Of a DNA stretch of 64,000 nt, positions 23,986 to 36,067 are shown one piece after another. The number at the start of each line of letters is the position of its first letter. The stretch's first letter is position 1. The notes under the pieces are model-generated. The model saw nothing but the letters and a program-made list of their open reading frames with translations. It searched no databases and had not been told where the DNA came from. The DNA comes from Heterotrichella gracilis (Eukaryota; Sar; Xanthophyceae; Tribonematales; Xanthonemataceae). The DNA lies in contig JAULBX010013651.1 in the NCBI GenBank assembly GCA_032358255.1, positions 1-64,000 on the forward strand, in the 5' to 3' direction. The translations under genes were made by a program, and so were the position numbers.

Positions 23986-24266
23986 ACATGTCCCAAAGGT
24001 GAAGGCCGTTTCCAACTGGGCCATCCACTGCCTGTGGCGACAATAGCAGCAACGCTACAAAGTCTTCGCGCAAGCCAATCACCCAAACCACTCGCATAAA
24101 CCTGTAATTCACCATCGGGCAAAATCCACGTTCCCCATTATGGTAGGGGTATTGCAGGTTTATGGGAGTGGTTTGGGTGATGGGCATGTGTGGAGACTCG
24201 TTGCTGCTGTTGTCCCCACAGGCAATGCATGGCACAGTTGGAAACGGGCTTCATCATTGGGACATG
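23986..24266. repeat. Long imperfect inverted repeat (foldback)
   Basis: Arms of about 120 bases, 23986-24104 and 24155-24266, pair with scattered mismatches around a 50-base loop. The best pairing is the inner 27 bases, around CACCCAAACCACTC and GAGTGGTTTGGGTG; an outer block pairs around CCGTTTCCAACTG and CAGTTGGAAACGG. It could be a MITE-like foldback or a source of a long hairpin RNA. Confidence 0.8.
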
Positions 24267-24471
24267 GTACTGCCTAGTAGCGTTGCTGTCGTTGCAATGA
24301 TTGAGGAATGTAGGAAACAGTGAGCTGCATACACCCACATATCCCATCTGCCCCACACAGCATCCCTCCAGACAGGCCACATCACCGTTCAGCTGCCCAC
24401 AGCATCCGTTCCACCCAATTGCACGCCTGCCACACACCCCTCCTGGTCTCCACCTGGCCTGCGCCTGGCGT

Positions 24472-25975
24472 CTACCTCATGGCTGGCAGCTGCTGGACAA
24501 GAGACTTGCCAGTGGCACGCGCCTGGGCCAACTCAGGCCACTCTCCGAGGATGCTCCTGCATGAAAGCAAGACAGGGAGTCATCATGCACTGACGATTGC
24601 AAACTGCAACAACGACTGAAACAAGTGTTTTCTGATATCACTGGGCCACCACTCATGCTCCACTGCGTGTCATAATCCGCCAGAGGAGACACGCACCATC
24701 TTCATTTGCTACCAGTGCACCTGAATACCTACTGCCCACACCGCTGAAACGTCGAAACACTGCCATACACAGCACAACACCACACAACAACTAGGCCTCT
24801 GCCACTGAGCCACTTGCAGTACACTAACATCAATTGGTGGGACAAAGCACAGTGGCAATTGTCAAAGCCAAACGTGCTGTGCAAGAAGGAATTCGCGGCT
24901 TGAAAGCAACTGCAACCCCAAAGGTAGGGACAGGCGCGCAAGGTCCACACCAAGGCGGCAGGTATAGAGCTACCTGTTGCCACCACCCCCTGCACCTGCT
25001 TGCATACCCCTCCCAAGAAATCCGTGGAAAAGATAGCAGAATCTAACAGGCACACCACACACTCACCGCTCTGAGCACAGCGTGATCACAATGCGGGTAG
25101 CATTGCAAAGGAAGGCATTGGTGGAGGGCTCCTTGATGGTCTGCAGCTCGCCGCTGACCCCGTTGCTGAAGTGGATGATGGTGCTAGCGATGTACTTTGC
25201 ATCCAAGCCGCGGAAGAGGGTGAGGATGAAAGGAAATAGCTGTGCTGGTTCGTTGTCTGTCCCCTGCCTCAACTGCAAGAGGCTGATAAGAGGAGTAGCG
25301 TACACTACCTTCCCTTTGCGAACCTCGACCTGCAACCAAGGTAGCTATAGGGACCATTGTCATATGCATACCACCACAAGTTGTGTGCTTTATGTGTCAA
25401 CACAAACCAGCTCACACCAAGGGGTTACCAGTACTTACCAGGATCAACTTCTCGCGGTCAGCCTCTTCCTTTGCAGCTGCCCTGGCCCTGTCCTCCTCTG
25501 CAACTTGTGCACAGTCCACCAATACGCCCACAGCCAGGGCTCCAGAACCCATGAGCACACTGGCCATAGCTGTGTACAGCGCCTACAACACACATGTGCA
25601 GGGTCAACAACGGCTTTGTTCATAGCAACAGAGCTGGAGTGGCCAAAATCCGAACGCACCTGGTCTTCTTCTGGCTGAGATGCCAGTCCACCCACCATAA
25701 GGTGTGCAGTGGCTGGGCCCAGGTATAACCCCAGCACAGTGGGGAGAAGGTTTCGTTCCCACCCTCTCAGTGCGGCCAAGGAGTGCAGGCCCAAGCCCCC
25801 ATTACGCTCCTGCACAACGCCAGAAAGGTTCACTGCACCCTCAGGTGCACCGCAAGGTATTGAGCAAGGTATTGGCACCAACAGCAACCCAAGTTGCCCT
25901 GGTGAAGTCAACATGCTTGAGCGCATCAAACACCACCTGGTACCTTTGGAGGGTCGCGGGCTGCGTAGACGACAT
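24472..25975 (-). CDS. Unrecognised protein (226 aa)
   Basis: Five exons: 25975-25937, 25809-25660, 25582-25439, 25329-25067, 24556-24472; spliced 681 bases with matching phases, which is the main support. I do not recognise the family. The middle has two hydrophobic stretches, NLLPTVLGLYLGPATAHLM and TAMASVLMGSGALAVGVLV, which may be membrane or buried helices. A charged Ala/Glu/Arg helix (EEDRARAAAKEEADREK) follows, then a conserved-looking block with GLDAKYIASTIIHFSNGVSG and CNATRIVITLCSER. The first exon (13 codons) is the least certain; a longer open frame in the first intron (25841-25934) could be coding under another model. The gene is convergent with VPS36. No function is proposed. 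Confidence 0.5.
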
Positions 25976-26292
25976 GCCCTTGCCGGGCGTTATGCCCACT
26001 TCTGAGGTTTGCAGCACCACGCAGCTGCGCTGTGAAGGTTGCAACCGTGGTGGTCCTGGCATGCATACTGGCGCCTACAAAGCTGCGACTCCTTGGGCTT
26101 TCACGCTGCGGACTAAATACGACTGCTGCGAAGTATGTAAAGCTCAGAGGAGTCAGGCATTAAGCTGGAGGGCTGCCTAGAGGAGTAGCTGGATTGCTAC
26201 ACAGGGCACTAAGTGTTTCAGGACTCACAAGTAAGATTGTAAGCAACCTTACTTTTGGCAAAAGTAAAACGCCGCTACTCGCTGGTGTGTCA

Positions 26293-26600
26293 TGTGATGG
26301 AGGTCAGCAGAAAACTCCGAGAGCCAACTGGGTTCCCGCTAGTTGCAACTGCATGCATTGATGCATGCATTGCGAAACCAAGTTGGAAAAGAAAAAATTC
26401 AATTAAATAGCACCCCTTGTACCCTTGCCAAGGGTCTTGAGGTTTCGCCTGGTGCACCACCGTGCTTGAAGCAGCTGTTGCTAGCAGTGCTAGCACCGCC
26501 AGAGCACCGCAAGCAGCACCGAGTCTGATAGTGGCCAGAACAATGGTTGCAACAAGAAAAAGCAGTTTCGTCACAAATCATGACTGCCCACAGCGGGAAC
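26293..26600. repeat. Dispersed repeat, copy 1
   Basis: This is about 300 bases similar in order and orientation to 43018-43295. Shared blocks include GTCAGCAGAAA, GAGAGCCAAC (copy 2 CAGAGCCAAC), CATGCATT twice, ATAGCACCCCTTGTACCCTT and CAGCGG near the end. No terminal repeats or coding frame are shared, so its class is unknown. Confidence 0.75.
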
Positions 26601-26625
26601 GCGGGGCGCTGTGGATAATATAGTA

Positions 26626-26695
26626 CAGGGATGGTGGCCTGGAAGGACGGCGCTTCTTTAAGGACTTCAGGAAAATAGCTGGCATGCAGGTAGGA
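26626..26695 (+). pseudogene. Fragment of the VPS36 last exon
   Basis: About 65 bases resemble the end of VPS36 exon 10 (23094-23164): one frame reads RDGGLEGRRFFKDFRKIAG against CRDDGPEGLRFFGNFFREIA. No other VPS36 exon is nearby. It lies 3.5 kb from the parent gene on the same strand, next to a dispersed repeat. Confidence 0.7.
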
Positions 26696-27395
26696 GACAA
26701 AATGCTGATGGTCCCAGCCATGACAGCTGTGTAAGATCTGATGTGGCCGTCGCGCTCTTTCAGTGTTTCTAGCTAGTCACGTGGTGCCATGTGGAAAGCT
26801 TCTCTTTGCACACTGCGCATTGCAAAAGACATCGCCAGCGGCGTGTGGTCCTCCTGTCACAACGCCAGCAGTCACTCTTAGCGCCATGCCCCTGTGCCAT
26901 GGTGTGTTGGCTTGGACCCCATGTGGAGCAGCCAGCTGTGACCCTCATCTTTCACTCAAATAGTTGCCTGCATGACAACACGTTGAACCAATGATGCAGC
27001 ATCATGAGGGGGCACAGATGTACAAAGCTAATGATTAATATTACTAATAATAATCCCAGGCAATGCACTTCAGTTGCTGCGGGCCAACATTCAGCAGCAC
27101 CAGTAGACAGCTATTGCCCAAAGCATACTATGGCTGTGCGGCGATAAAGGCGGGACTGGCATAATGCTATAGAATTGTCTTTATAAAATATTGTGTGCCA
27201 ATGCCTTGCATTGCCAATGCCACTCCTGTTAATGTATTCACATGCCATAGTATGCGGCCCACATCCCTCAGGGAGTCCCCCCCACTGGATCGCACCTGGA
27301 CACGTAGACTCCGCAGCTTAAGTGCTGCAAGGTCCTAGTCAGCTCAACTCGGGTGTCCGCCATGACCCTCAACTCCTCCGATCCGTATACACACA

Positions 27396-29667
27396 TCACG
27401 AATCCCTCAGCGGTGCGGTTGATTGCATCAGCTCCATAATGTCCCCTACCCTCACGGGGTCAAGGTGCACCTCAGCTGCAAAAACAGGCGCCACATGCGG
27501 GTGAGAAGGTGCACCTACATGCAACCAGTGTGGCAGATCCTGCACAGTGTGGTGCATGGAAGGCAGCCATGTAGTGGTGATGCGCGCATTTGAGATGCAT
27601 GTGGTACCTACACACCAGCAGCTGCTGCTGGGTAATATACAGTGGATACCCGTTGTGTATTCCAACTTCCTTACCTTTCTTTTCCTTTTTCATTGTGCAC
27701 ATGAAGCACAGATAGCAGACTCCCGTTATTATTCCCTGCGTACCAGTGCGCTTGTCCACGCAGGAATACTGACCACACGTGCAAGTGGGCCAGCCATCCC
27801 CCCTTATCCTCTCCCCCCCTCAACCTCCCCACACACGGCCCCACTGCCCAGCCCACGCCCCTGGAGTCCTCACCCGTGTACAGCTGCATCAGTGCCTGGT
27901 AGTCCCCTCCATCCAGCCCATACACACACGCATCCAGGGCAGCACGCTGCAACGCAAACTCAGCGCGGTACATGGACCTGCACACACGCACACACACATA
28001 TTTGCCACCGCACATGCGCGCACAATTGCATGCTCTGACGTCAGTATGAAGGGCTGAATGATCAGTGATGTTTGCTATTCACAAACATTTTCTACCATTT
28101 CTACCATGTATTGCTGGCAATGGCACATGCCTGTCTGAGCGTGTGCCCGCCTCCATGCACGGGACAGTGCCATTGCCAGCTTAACAAACTAGCTGAATTT
28201 GTCAACAGCAAACATTCAACAGACGACAGCGCATGCAGACATATACGCGCTCAGCCACATGCACACATGCGGGCATGTCTCACATTCGTCCAGGGCGTAG
28301 GGCTTTCACAGGGTATGTGCCCACCTTATGTCCTCTAGGCCCTGCACGCACTCCGCCATGCTGGGCCCGGCACCCACCCGCGAGCTGAGCGTGTCCTGCT
28401 TCAGGGGCTTGCCGTTTGCGCCCAATGCCAGTCGCCCCCCCTCCCTGGCAAGCTTTTCCAGCTGCCGGGTGGTGTGGTCCTTCTCAAGCCTGCACACAAA
28501 AATCCTGAGCCAAGGGGTACACAAAACCCTTAAGTGGGGAGGCAAGGGTTATCCGGAACACAGAGTCACAGATAGGGACCAAGGAACACGCAGATTATGT
28601 ATCTTTTTCATGGTATGCAAGCAAGGTCGTGGTCGACCATTCCTTCAAGGCTTCAGCACACGACTAGTGGGCATGCACACGCATCAGTGAAGTTCAGCAG
28701 CGCCATGCCCCACTGGCGACGCAAGCTCTGGCACGGCACCACCTGTGCTGGGGCTAGATCCCGTGCACGCCTATCGGTCATACTCACATGATCTGCTGTA
28801 TGGTGCCCAGTATGTCTTCCAGGCTGCACAGCTGCTTGCCGTACACCTTGTCCTGGATGCCGGGCACGCCTTTCAACGGAGCAAAGCTTTGGCTCCGCTG
28901 CAAGGCCTGCCAAACAGGCTTAGTGGTTTTGGTCAACGACAACACTGTTGTTGATGAAACCACCACCCTTGGTGTGGCACTCCTCCCCGTTGCATCCAGG
29001 CACTACCAGAACCATGGTCATTCGGCATGTGGTTGATGTGGTTGACATGAACTCCATGGTGGAGTTAAAAAGGTATTTGATACATCAGAGTAGCAGTTGG
29101 TAGGTAGATTGCTAGGTTGTCTCCACCATGCGCCCTCGTGCTTTCCAGGGAAGCAAAGGCCGTTGCGCAGAGAGGGTGAAGGGTGGTGGTTTGTTGCCAA
29201 AATGGACGAAAACTTTGCAGGGTCTACTAAGGACCGACAAGTTTGACACACTAAGGCAAGGTGTAATACCTGCCAAGGCAGGCCTGATGGCGCAAGGTTG
29301 TGCAAGGGGGGTTTCCATTGCTGGCTGTTAGTACTTACCGGGATTCTGATGAAGATGCTGATCGCCGCAGACAGCAAAGCAGCAGAACGATCCTGCAAGG
29401 CGGAAAGGATCGTTGGAGCTGCTTGGAATCATCAGAAAGCAGGCGCATGCAAACGCTTTTTGGGTGCATGCACGGAGGCAAGATGCATGCATATATACCA
29501 ACATCATTCACATATGTTCGCGTGCGCACCACCATCATACACTGCCAACTAAGTACAACAGCACCCGAAAGCAGCAACCTTACCTGCAGCCCTTTCCAGT
29601 CCCTGACTGCGTTGTCAGCTTTGGTGTAGAGCTGCCGGTACTTCGCCATGGTCTGGCCAGTCGCCAT
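27396..29667 (-). CDS. AIRIM/C1orf109-like protein (201 aa)
   Basis: Six exons: 29667-29584, 29392-29339, 28906-28788, 28489-28325, 27977-27874, 27475-27396; spliced 606 bases. The product of 201 residues is close to human C1orf109/AIRIM (about 203), and the order of features agrees: a helical N-terminus (DNAVRDWKGLQ, DRSAALLSAA), a motif like FAPLKGVPGIQDKVYGKQL (human: a Phe-Pro-x-Leu block before a KQ-containing helix), then GPSMAECVQGLEDIRSMYR and a YR-x-E/K-x2-L-x-R stretch, and a C-terminal RVGDIMELM. In animals AIRIM is part of an AAA-ATPase complex with SPATA5-type proteins, acting in ribosome maturation and replisome release. The homology was recognised from memory, so the call is moderate. 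The start could also be the in-frame ATG at 29649 or 29685. Confidence 0.62.
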
Positions 29668-30728
29668 CGGGTCGCATGCATGCACAGCTGTTGCGGTGAG
29701 ACACTGGGTGCTCAGAACGCCTTCGTGGCCTACGCGTCAGAGACTGAAATACGTTGCCCCCAAGTAAGGTTTCCTTGTTATAACTTGGTACATCGGCACG
29801 TTTGCCTTTACCCTAGCAGGGTTTCGCAAGCTCTGCTAGCGGTGTTCAAATAAGTGTGACAAACTTGTCCAGCTTGCTGCACAACCCGTGTCCGACATAG
29901 TATGGCTGTGAACCACTACAGCTCGAGCTCTAGAGCCCTTCCCGGAACCTGTGCCGACACCTCAGCGAGCGCATGCCATGCCATGCCAGGCCAGGGCCTT
30001 CACAGCAGGCGCTAAAACAGGTGTGCGGTGATCTTGAGTATGCCGAACATACCGTATTTTGGTTAGGCTTGCTTGTCATGTCAACGGCCTTGCGGTGCGA
30101 ACCGGGACTGCAGTTGCCATGGGCGACGTATGCATGCACATATCCCTGCCCGACTCCAGACTTACGCCACCAAACAGCAGAGCATAGGTGCTTACGTCAC
30201 CGGTTTTGAAGTTGCTTAGCAAAACTGTTAGCCAGCTCAAAGGGCTTGTCTTGTGTTTCTCGTGATTTGGTTAACCCTGCACAATATTTATATCGTTAGT
30301 GGCATGCGCAGGTAGACCATGTTCTTGATGCTTTACGTTTTCGGCCCCATCTCCACGTCTACTGTTCACCTGGTGCTGTGTTTCTCTCTGCAGACGCGGG
30401 TGTGCGGTGGCTGCCTATGTGACACTGACCAGTGCTGGTTTTCACCTAGAGCGTGCACTCATCCTGAACCCTGACACAGCTGAAGGCTTGATGTGCTTGC
30501 AGTTGGTGGCTGATCTCGACCATGGATAAACGTTGTGGCACCTACCAACCTGTCAACCCTGCATACTCCCTGTGCTACTCATCCCCCTTTCCAGCAAACA
30601 CTAACTATCCGATTACCCTCATAGGTCCCCCGCCACGTTCAAGCAAGGCCCATTCCAGCTACCCTGCGGAACCCTGTGGGCTCACCCCCAGCCTATCTGA
30701 TCAACCCTAGGCTGGGGCTAGCACAGCC
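29668..30728. other. Divergent spacer, AIRIM-like / PLP enzyme
   Basis: About 1 kb between divergent starts, so both promoters should be here. A 62-codon open frame at 30522-30710 ends 18 bases before the PLP-enzyme ATG; it may be an upstream ORF in its 5' leader or simply chance. Confidence 0.45.
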
Positions 30729-33700
30729 ATGGCTACCACCGGCGATGCACAAGGCGAAACCCTAGGTCACCTGTATACCCTAGCCAGGGAGCAGTTCCCC
30801 TATTTTGCCAACAAGAACAACCCCATCTTTCTGGAGAATGCGGGCGGGAGCCAGGCTGCTGGGTGTGTCATTGATGGCATCCGAGACTACATGATCAACA
30901 GCTATGTGCAGCTGGAGGCAGGTGGGTATATCAGCTAGGATATACAGGGCACCTAGGGTATTCAGCTAGAGTGGGTGCACACCCTAGGCTAGGGTTATTT
31001 TGTCACCCTAACAAAAATATAAGGGATTCCCCCTCTGCCCCACCGGCGCATCAGTCATAACGGCGTCTGCACCCTTGCCGACTGAAGTGCGCATTTGTGG
31101 CATCGGTTGCGGTATACAATATTCAGAAATAGAGTAGGGTTTAGGGTAGACCGAGGGACGGCACCACCAAATTGTGGATAGGCTTGTAGCACCCGCAAAC
31201 TATGGTTAGGGTTCAGGGCAATGCACACTGGGGTGGAGGGGGCCACACTTGGTGTCCAAGCACATTGCATTGTAGGTAGAAGCTCGTCAGGGTGAAGGCC
31301 TAGGGTGATAGACACGGGTGAATCATACTGTCAGACCGCCCGCTAACCCGCAGGGTATGAGCTGTCCAACCACGCTGATGCCACCATCTCGGGTGCGCGC
31401 CACGTCATGGAGGTGATCATGAACACAAAGGTGAGGAATGGGGAAAAGATAGGGGCGGAAATCCCAGGAGGGGCAGGGGGACTGTGATGCAACTTTTGCA
31501 ACTGCTGCACATGTCTCACTGGGAAGGGCAAGGGGTACATATTGCTGCGCAAGGCAATGGGGTGTCGCGCAGTATATGAGGACCCCTGGGAGTGGGGTTG
31601 TGAAACTGGTACAGGGATGACTGGGGAGAATGCAGTTCTGGGGGTGCGCATGGTCCTTGCAATACATCATGTCCCCTTATAAGGGAAAAGGTGCATTGAA
31701 TGACCAGTATGGCACGTCCCCTTACTGCTCACTGTCATGTTTTCCTTGCATGATCATGTAGCTGGCACCACTGATGCGGGGGTAAGGAGGATCACTGTAC
31801 ACCGCGTGGAACCATGAACCTTGTGACGTAGACCAGGGGGGGTAACTTTACCGCAGGGGGCAGGGCAAGTGGTCATCGGCAACTCCACCACCCAGCTGCT
31901 GGCCAACTTGGCAACTTGCTACAGCCACATACTGGGTCCTGAGGATGAGGTGGTGGTGAATGAGATTGGGCACGAGGCCAATGTGGGGCCTTGGATGAAG
32001 CTGGCGGAGAGCACAGGGGCGACAATCAAGTGGTGGAAGGTAGGTCACGCGCTGGTCTTGCAATCAATTTTCTTTTTTTATTAATCTCCATAACTTGCTA
32101 CTTGGTACCGTTTTTGGGGGTTCAATAGAAGGTGTTGTGTATGTACGCGTGTAGGGTTTAATCTTTGCTCGAGAAGGATGAGCAAGAGTATTGTGTGTGA
32201 TCACGCGCCTGCCCAGATAAGCTGACTGCCGCGCACATGGTCCTACCGCAGATGGACCGCACCACCCTGGAGACCCCGCTGGAGGCACTGCGCCCCCTGC
32301 TGACTCCCAACACCAAGATCCTTGCGGTGGTGCATGTGTCAAACCTGCTAGGGTCAGTGCTGGACCTCAAGGTGGGTCCTTGGGTTAATCCCAGGGGGGA
32401 AATGGGGGGGGATTATTGTGGGTGGGTGTGGTGCATGTGTCAATCCGCTGCAACAGCGTAGCACAGCTCTGTGCGGGGCAACGCATGTAGGAGTGCATTG
32501 TGTGGAACTCCAGATGAGGCAGGAGTACGCCATGGGCACCCTTGGTCATCTTGCAGAACCTGGTCTGAGCATGACCCATGCCAGCTATGGCCCCTCACAG
32601 TACTTGCGGCCTTAAATCAACCAGGAACTGAATACAGTCGTGACCATTTCTCGTTGTATCCGGGTCTGCTGTACCTGCCACCCACCCTCAGATGCTCAAC
32701 CTGTGCATTCTTTCTCCAGGAGCTAGTGCGGCTGGTGAAGGATGAGTGGGGCTTCCCTGGTGTGAAGGTGGTTGCTGATGGTGTTTCCTATGCACCGCAC
32801 CTGGCCATTGACGTGCAGGACTTTGGAGTGGACTGGTGAGTCAGCATACGCTTCATGACCAGGGTGTGCGCACGGGCTAGATGGGGGGTGTGTATGTTTG
32901 TATGGTTGGCATTGGGCCTGGTGATGATGGCCATCACAACATGGTGGAATGAGGCTCGTCATGCAGCTTCAGGGATATTCAGGGTAATGCTCACAGCTGG
33001 TGCGTGTGTGGCAAACAATGTCATGGAAAGATATATATGTCTGTTATTACTCACAGGAATTCACAGGAATACACAGGAATTACTATATTAAACTCTTGAC
33101 TATGAATGTTTTTTTTAAAGTTGATTTATCTTCTTCCCTCTCCGGCCCAGGTACGCCTTCAGCACATACAAGACATGGGGGCCACACATGGCGGTCATGT
33201 ATGGCAAGCACTCGGCATTTGAGCACCTGGGGGAGAAGGGCAAGGGGCTGAACCACTTCTGGATACCCTGGAATGACATCCCCTACAAATTCGAGATAGG
33301 GGGAATAAACCATGAGGGTTGTGCGGGACTGTGTGCGCTGGGAAAGTACCTGCAGGTGGGTGCTGGTGGTGGCACTTTGATGCTGGTGGTGGCTATGGTG
33401 CCATGACTATGCATGTGACTGGGAGGTGCCTGAGGATGGAGGGTGATAACTTCACAAAGAGAAAGAAAAGAAAAGAAACGCCAAAGGCGTGCATAAGGCG
33501 GCACATGGCAATTACACATAGCCCCCAATAACAACAAAAATCAGCCTGTTTGTCTGATCTCTGTTGCCACGTCAACAACCTGCAGGAGGTATGGCTCACC
33601 GTATTCCATGGACCAATGCTATTCAGCCAAAGCAGTGTTTCCAGTTCGCAGATGGTGTGTGCAACCACCGCCCCTACCACGTGACAGCGCACATATGCAT

Positions 33701-35099
33701 TGTATGTACTGTTCCCCCAAATCCCAGCGACCTTGCCCTCTCTCCTCCACCTGGCTGTGTACAAATGCCTGGTGCCTGTCAACCCAACTAACCAGCCACC
33801 TCTATACTGAAGCATGTCCCTCTCTGCCCCCCTTGCCAGGTCCTCTCTGCAGCCAATGGATGCGATGCGCCAACCCACCCGCCTGATGTTCCCCCGCGTG
33901 TCAGCGCCCTCACCCTCACCCGCCAGCAGGTTGAATCAGCCTATGACCTTATCGCAACGCTGGAGCAGCCGCTGCAGGACAAGCTGCTGGGGTACCTCTC
34001 CAAGCATCCCAAGTGAGTAGTTAAATAAATTCACTTTTTATTTAAATTCCACTGTATATTCGTACACCCTTGACGGGCAACCAGTTTATCAAAACTCGCA
34101 GCACCCAAGTGGCATTTGGTTTTGTAGATATATGTCACTGATCATATAATGTAGTTACATGCATCCCAGCAATGCAGTCGGATTGGTAGTCAGCCTTGGA
34201 CAAGCACTTCAAAGAATAATGAGTATATTGAGTACCTTGCGCATCTGAGACGAACAGGGTGTTGCTAATTATTCGCTGGCAGCGCTGTCCTGCCACTGTG
34301 ACCACGTGGTGTACTACATGTGCGTGAACCATGGTCCAGTTGTTACAGCTTAGTGTCATGTCAATTCTCGCTAGCAAGTTGACCAGTATTTTAGTAGTGC
34401 CCACATGGAGCTACTTTCTCTGGCTCCAACCTGACCCTTCATCCCACCCGCCTGTGTGCAGTGTGCGAGTGATTGGCAGCCCCCATTCGGTGCGCGGTGT
34501 GCGTGTGCCCACCATCTGCTTTGTGCACAAGACCCTCAGCCCCAGCCAGGTGGTAGAGCCAGCACAGAAGGCGGGCATGGCATTCCGATGGGGGCACAAC
34601 TATGCGTACAGGTGCGGTGGGACCAATGAACATGAGCAAGCAAAGGTCCCTCCCTGGTGTATGGACCTTAATTGGATGCTTTTCGACCCTGGCCAGGTGC
34701 AGCCTTCCTTGTCTGGACCCTATTGCCTTCCCCACGCCGCGCTGTTGCATCGGCTGTTGCACCTGCAGAAGAGTGTTCTGGATGCATGCATGCAATTCTG
34801 CACGGAAATGTACCCTGGCGTCTCCCCTCCCTGCAGCCGAGGATTGCACCCCTTGCATGTAGCCGCTAAATGCGTCGGTTGCTGAAGTGGGGTGCAATTT
34901 GGAAATTGACCTATTCACTGCAAAATTTGAGTGTGCTTTCTTTGTTCTTTCAGTCCTTTCCCTCTCTTCCTGGTGCAGGCTGGTTGAGGCCCTGGGCGTG
35001 GGTGATGTTGAGCAGGGTGTGGTGCGCATCTCACTGCTGCACTACAACACGCCTCGAGAGGTGGAGCGCCTGATTGCAGTGCTGGAGGGGATACTGTGA
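30729..35099 (+). CDS. Cysteine-desulfurase-like PLP enzyme (445 aa)
   Basis: Nine exons: 30729-30921, 31354-31430, 31857-32039, 32252-32371, 32720-32835, 33151-33355, 33840-34012, 34462-34611, 34979-35099; spliced 1338 bases. This is a class-V aminotransferase fold of the cysteine-desulfurase-like (VC1184-type) subfamily: NPIFLENAGGSQ at the start, VVIGNSTTQLL and VVVNEIGHEANVGPW (PLP-ring region), LAVVHVSNLLGS, VVADGVSYAPH with the Asp that holds the pyridine nitrogen, and AFSTYKTWGPHM with the Schiff-base Lys at about residue 237. This subfamily is close to SufS/NifS, but its exact substrate is generally not established, so sulfur transfer is only likely. There is no clear transit peptide; the first 15 residues are acidic, which suggests a cytosolic enzyme. 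Confidence 0.92.
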
Positions 35100-35119
35100 G
35101 ACGGCTGGCCCATGCCCAC

Positions 35120-35149
35120 ATAGGCGCGCGCGTCAAACGGCGCGCCTAT
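35120..35149 (+). terminator. GC-rich hairpin 20 bases after the PLP-enzyme stop
   Basis: Perfect 10-bp arms (ATAGGCGCGC and GCGCGCCTAT) around a 10-base loop, starting 21 bases after the stop codon. In a eukaryote this would be a 3' UTR structure rather than a bacterial-type terminator; it may affect 3'-end formation or stability. Confidence 0.5.
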
Positions 35150-35819
35150 TTAGGAAATGCGCACTCATTAGTACGTACGTGTATTATATCAGTAATGACC
35201 CAATTATTATATTTAGTTGTGGGAGGCCAAGCCGTATGGTTGAAATTGGATTATTACTCAAATGCATGCATAGCCTGATTCAGATTGACTCACCGCAGCG
35301 GCGGCACGTTACGATACCAGGCTGGTGTGGCGGCACGTTGGTGTCGGTATCAGGCTGGTGCGGGGCCAGGCTGGTGCGGCACCGCCAATTCTATATTATT
35401 GCATTCAGATGCAACTCAATACTGAGTTAACTTGCCAATAAGCCATCATCATATGGTTACCATGATGGCCTGATAGTTCGTGGGCACATGCATGCACTAG
35501 GCTAAGCGGTGACGACTGCTGTACAGTGGCTGTGTCAATTCTGACATCATATTGCCATGGTCAATAAGCATTAAGTATGATACCATTTGGGTTGATTCAA
35601 TTATATTGTAATCATGATTTACAGCCTGGCTCAGGTACTGGACCTATAACTTGGTTGGCCTTCACGACTCAGCCTTTCCATTGAATAAGCTGGTGTCCCT
35701 GATACTATCTGATACCTATTAGGCAGCCTGCATAACAACCAGTCCAAATATGGTGCCACCACTGGTGCATTTGATCCAACACGCGGCTGTGCTGCGCTGA
35801 CATACATGGTCTTCAGCCT

Positions 35820-35953
35820 GGGCAGCGCAACACGCCATGGAAGTGCCATGCCCATTGGGATTAAATTGAAAAATGTTTAAACATTACTAATCCAATCCCA
35901 ATGGCCAATGGCACTTCCATGGCATGGCACTTCCGAGGCCTGTTGCGCTGCCC
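35820..35953. mobile_element. MITE-like foldback element
   Basis: A 134-base element with inverted ends GGGCAGCGCAACA and TGTTGCGCTGCCC. Symmetry continues inward (GGAAGTGCCATG/CATGGCACTTCC and CCCATTGGGATT/AATCCCAATGG) with an AT-rich centre. It has no coding capacity. No convincing target-site duplication was seen, so it may be an old non-autonomous DNA transposon or a simple foldback. Confidence 0.7.
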
Positions 35954-36067
35954 ATATCTGCACACCCTCCAACCCTCTAGTGCTGCACTGATCCGCGGTG
36001 TCGTCCAGCTGAGGCACTTCTAGCACACCAAACAATTGCGATAATAATGTTTCAGCATTGCCACTGA

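Larger units (their letters stand above)
23162..24471. other. Spacer with VPS36 tail copy and long inverted repeat
   Basis: Convergent spacer between VPS36 (+) and the 226-residue gene (-). It holds a degenerate second copy of the VPS36 stop-codon region (23178-23230) and the foldback 23986-24266. No supported gene. Confidence 0.5.
25976..27395. other. Spacer with dispersed repeat and VPS36 fragment
   Basis: It holds copy 1 of a dispersed repeat (26293-26600), a fragment of the VPS36 last exon (26626-26695) and otherwise AT-rich non-coding DNA. The AIRIM-like gene ends at its right edge. Confidence 0.5.
35100..36067. other. 3' spacer with hairpin and MITE-like element
   Basis: No supported gene. 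It contains the 35120-35149 hairpin, a set of imperfect repeats built on GGCTGGTG and GGCGGCACG (about 35296-35386), and the foldback element 35820-35953. Confidence 0.5.

Noticed and set aside
30522-30710. 62-codon frame just before the PLP-enzyme gene
   Set aside because: Separated from the main ATG by its own stop; no transit-peptide character strong enough to call an upstream exon.
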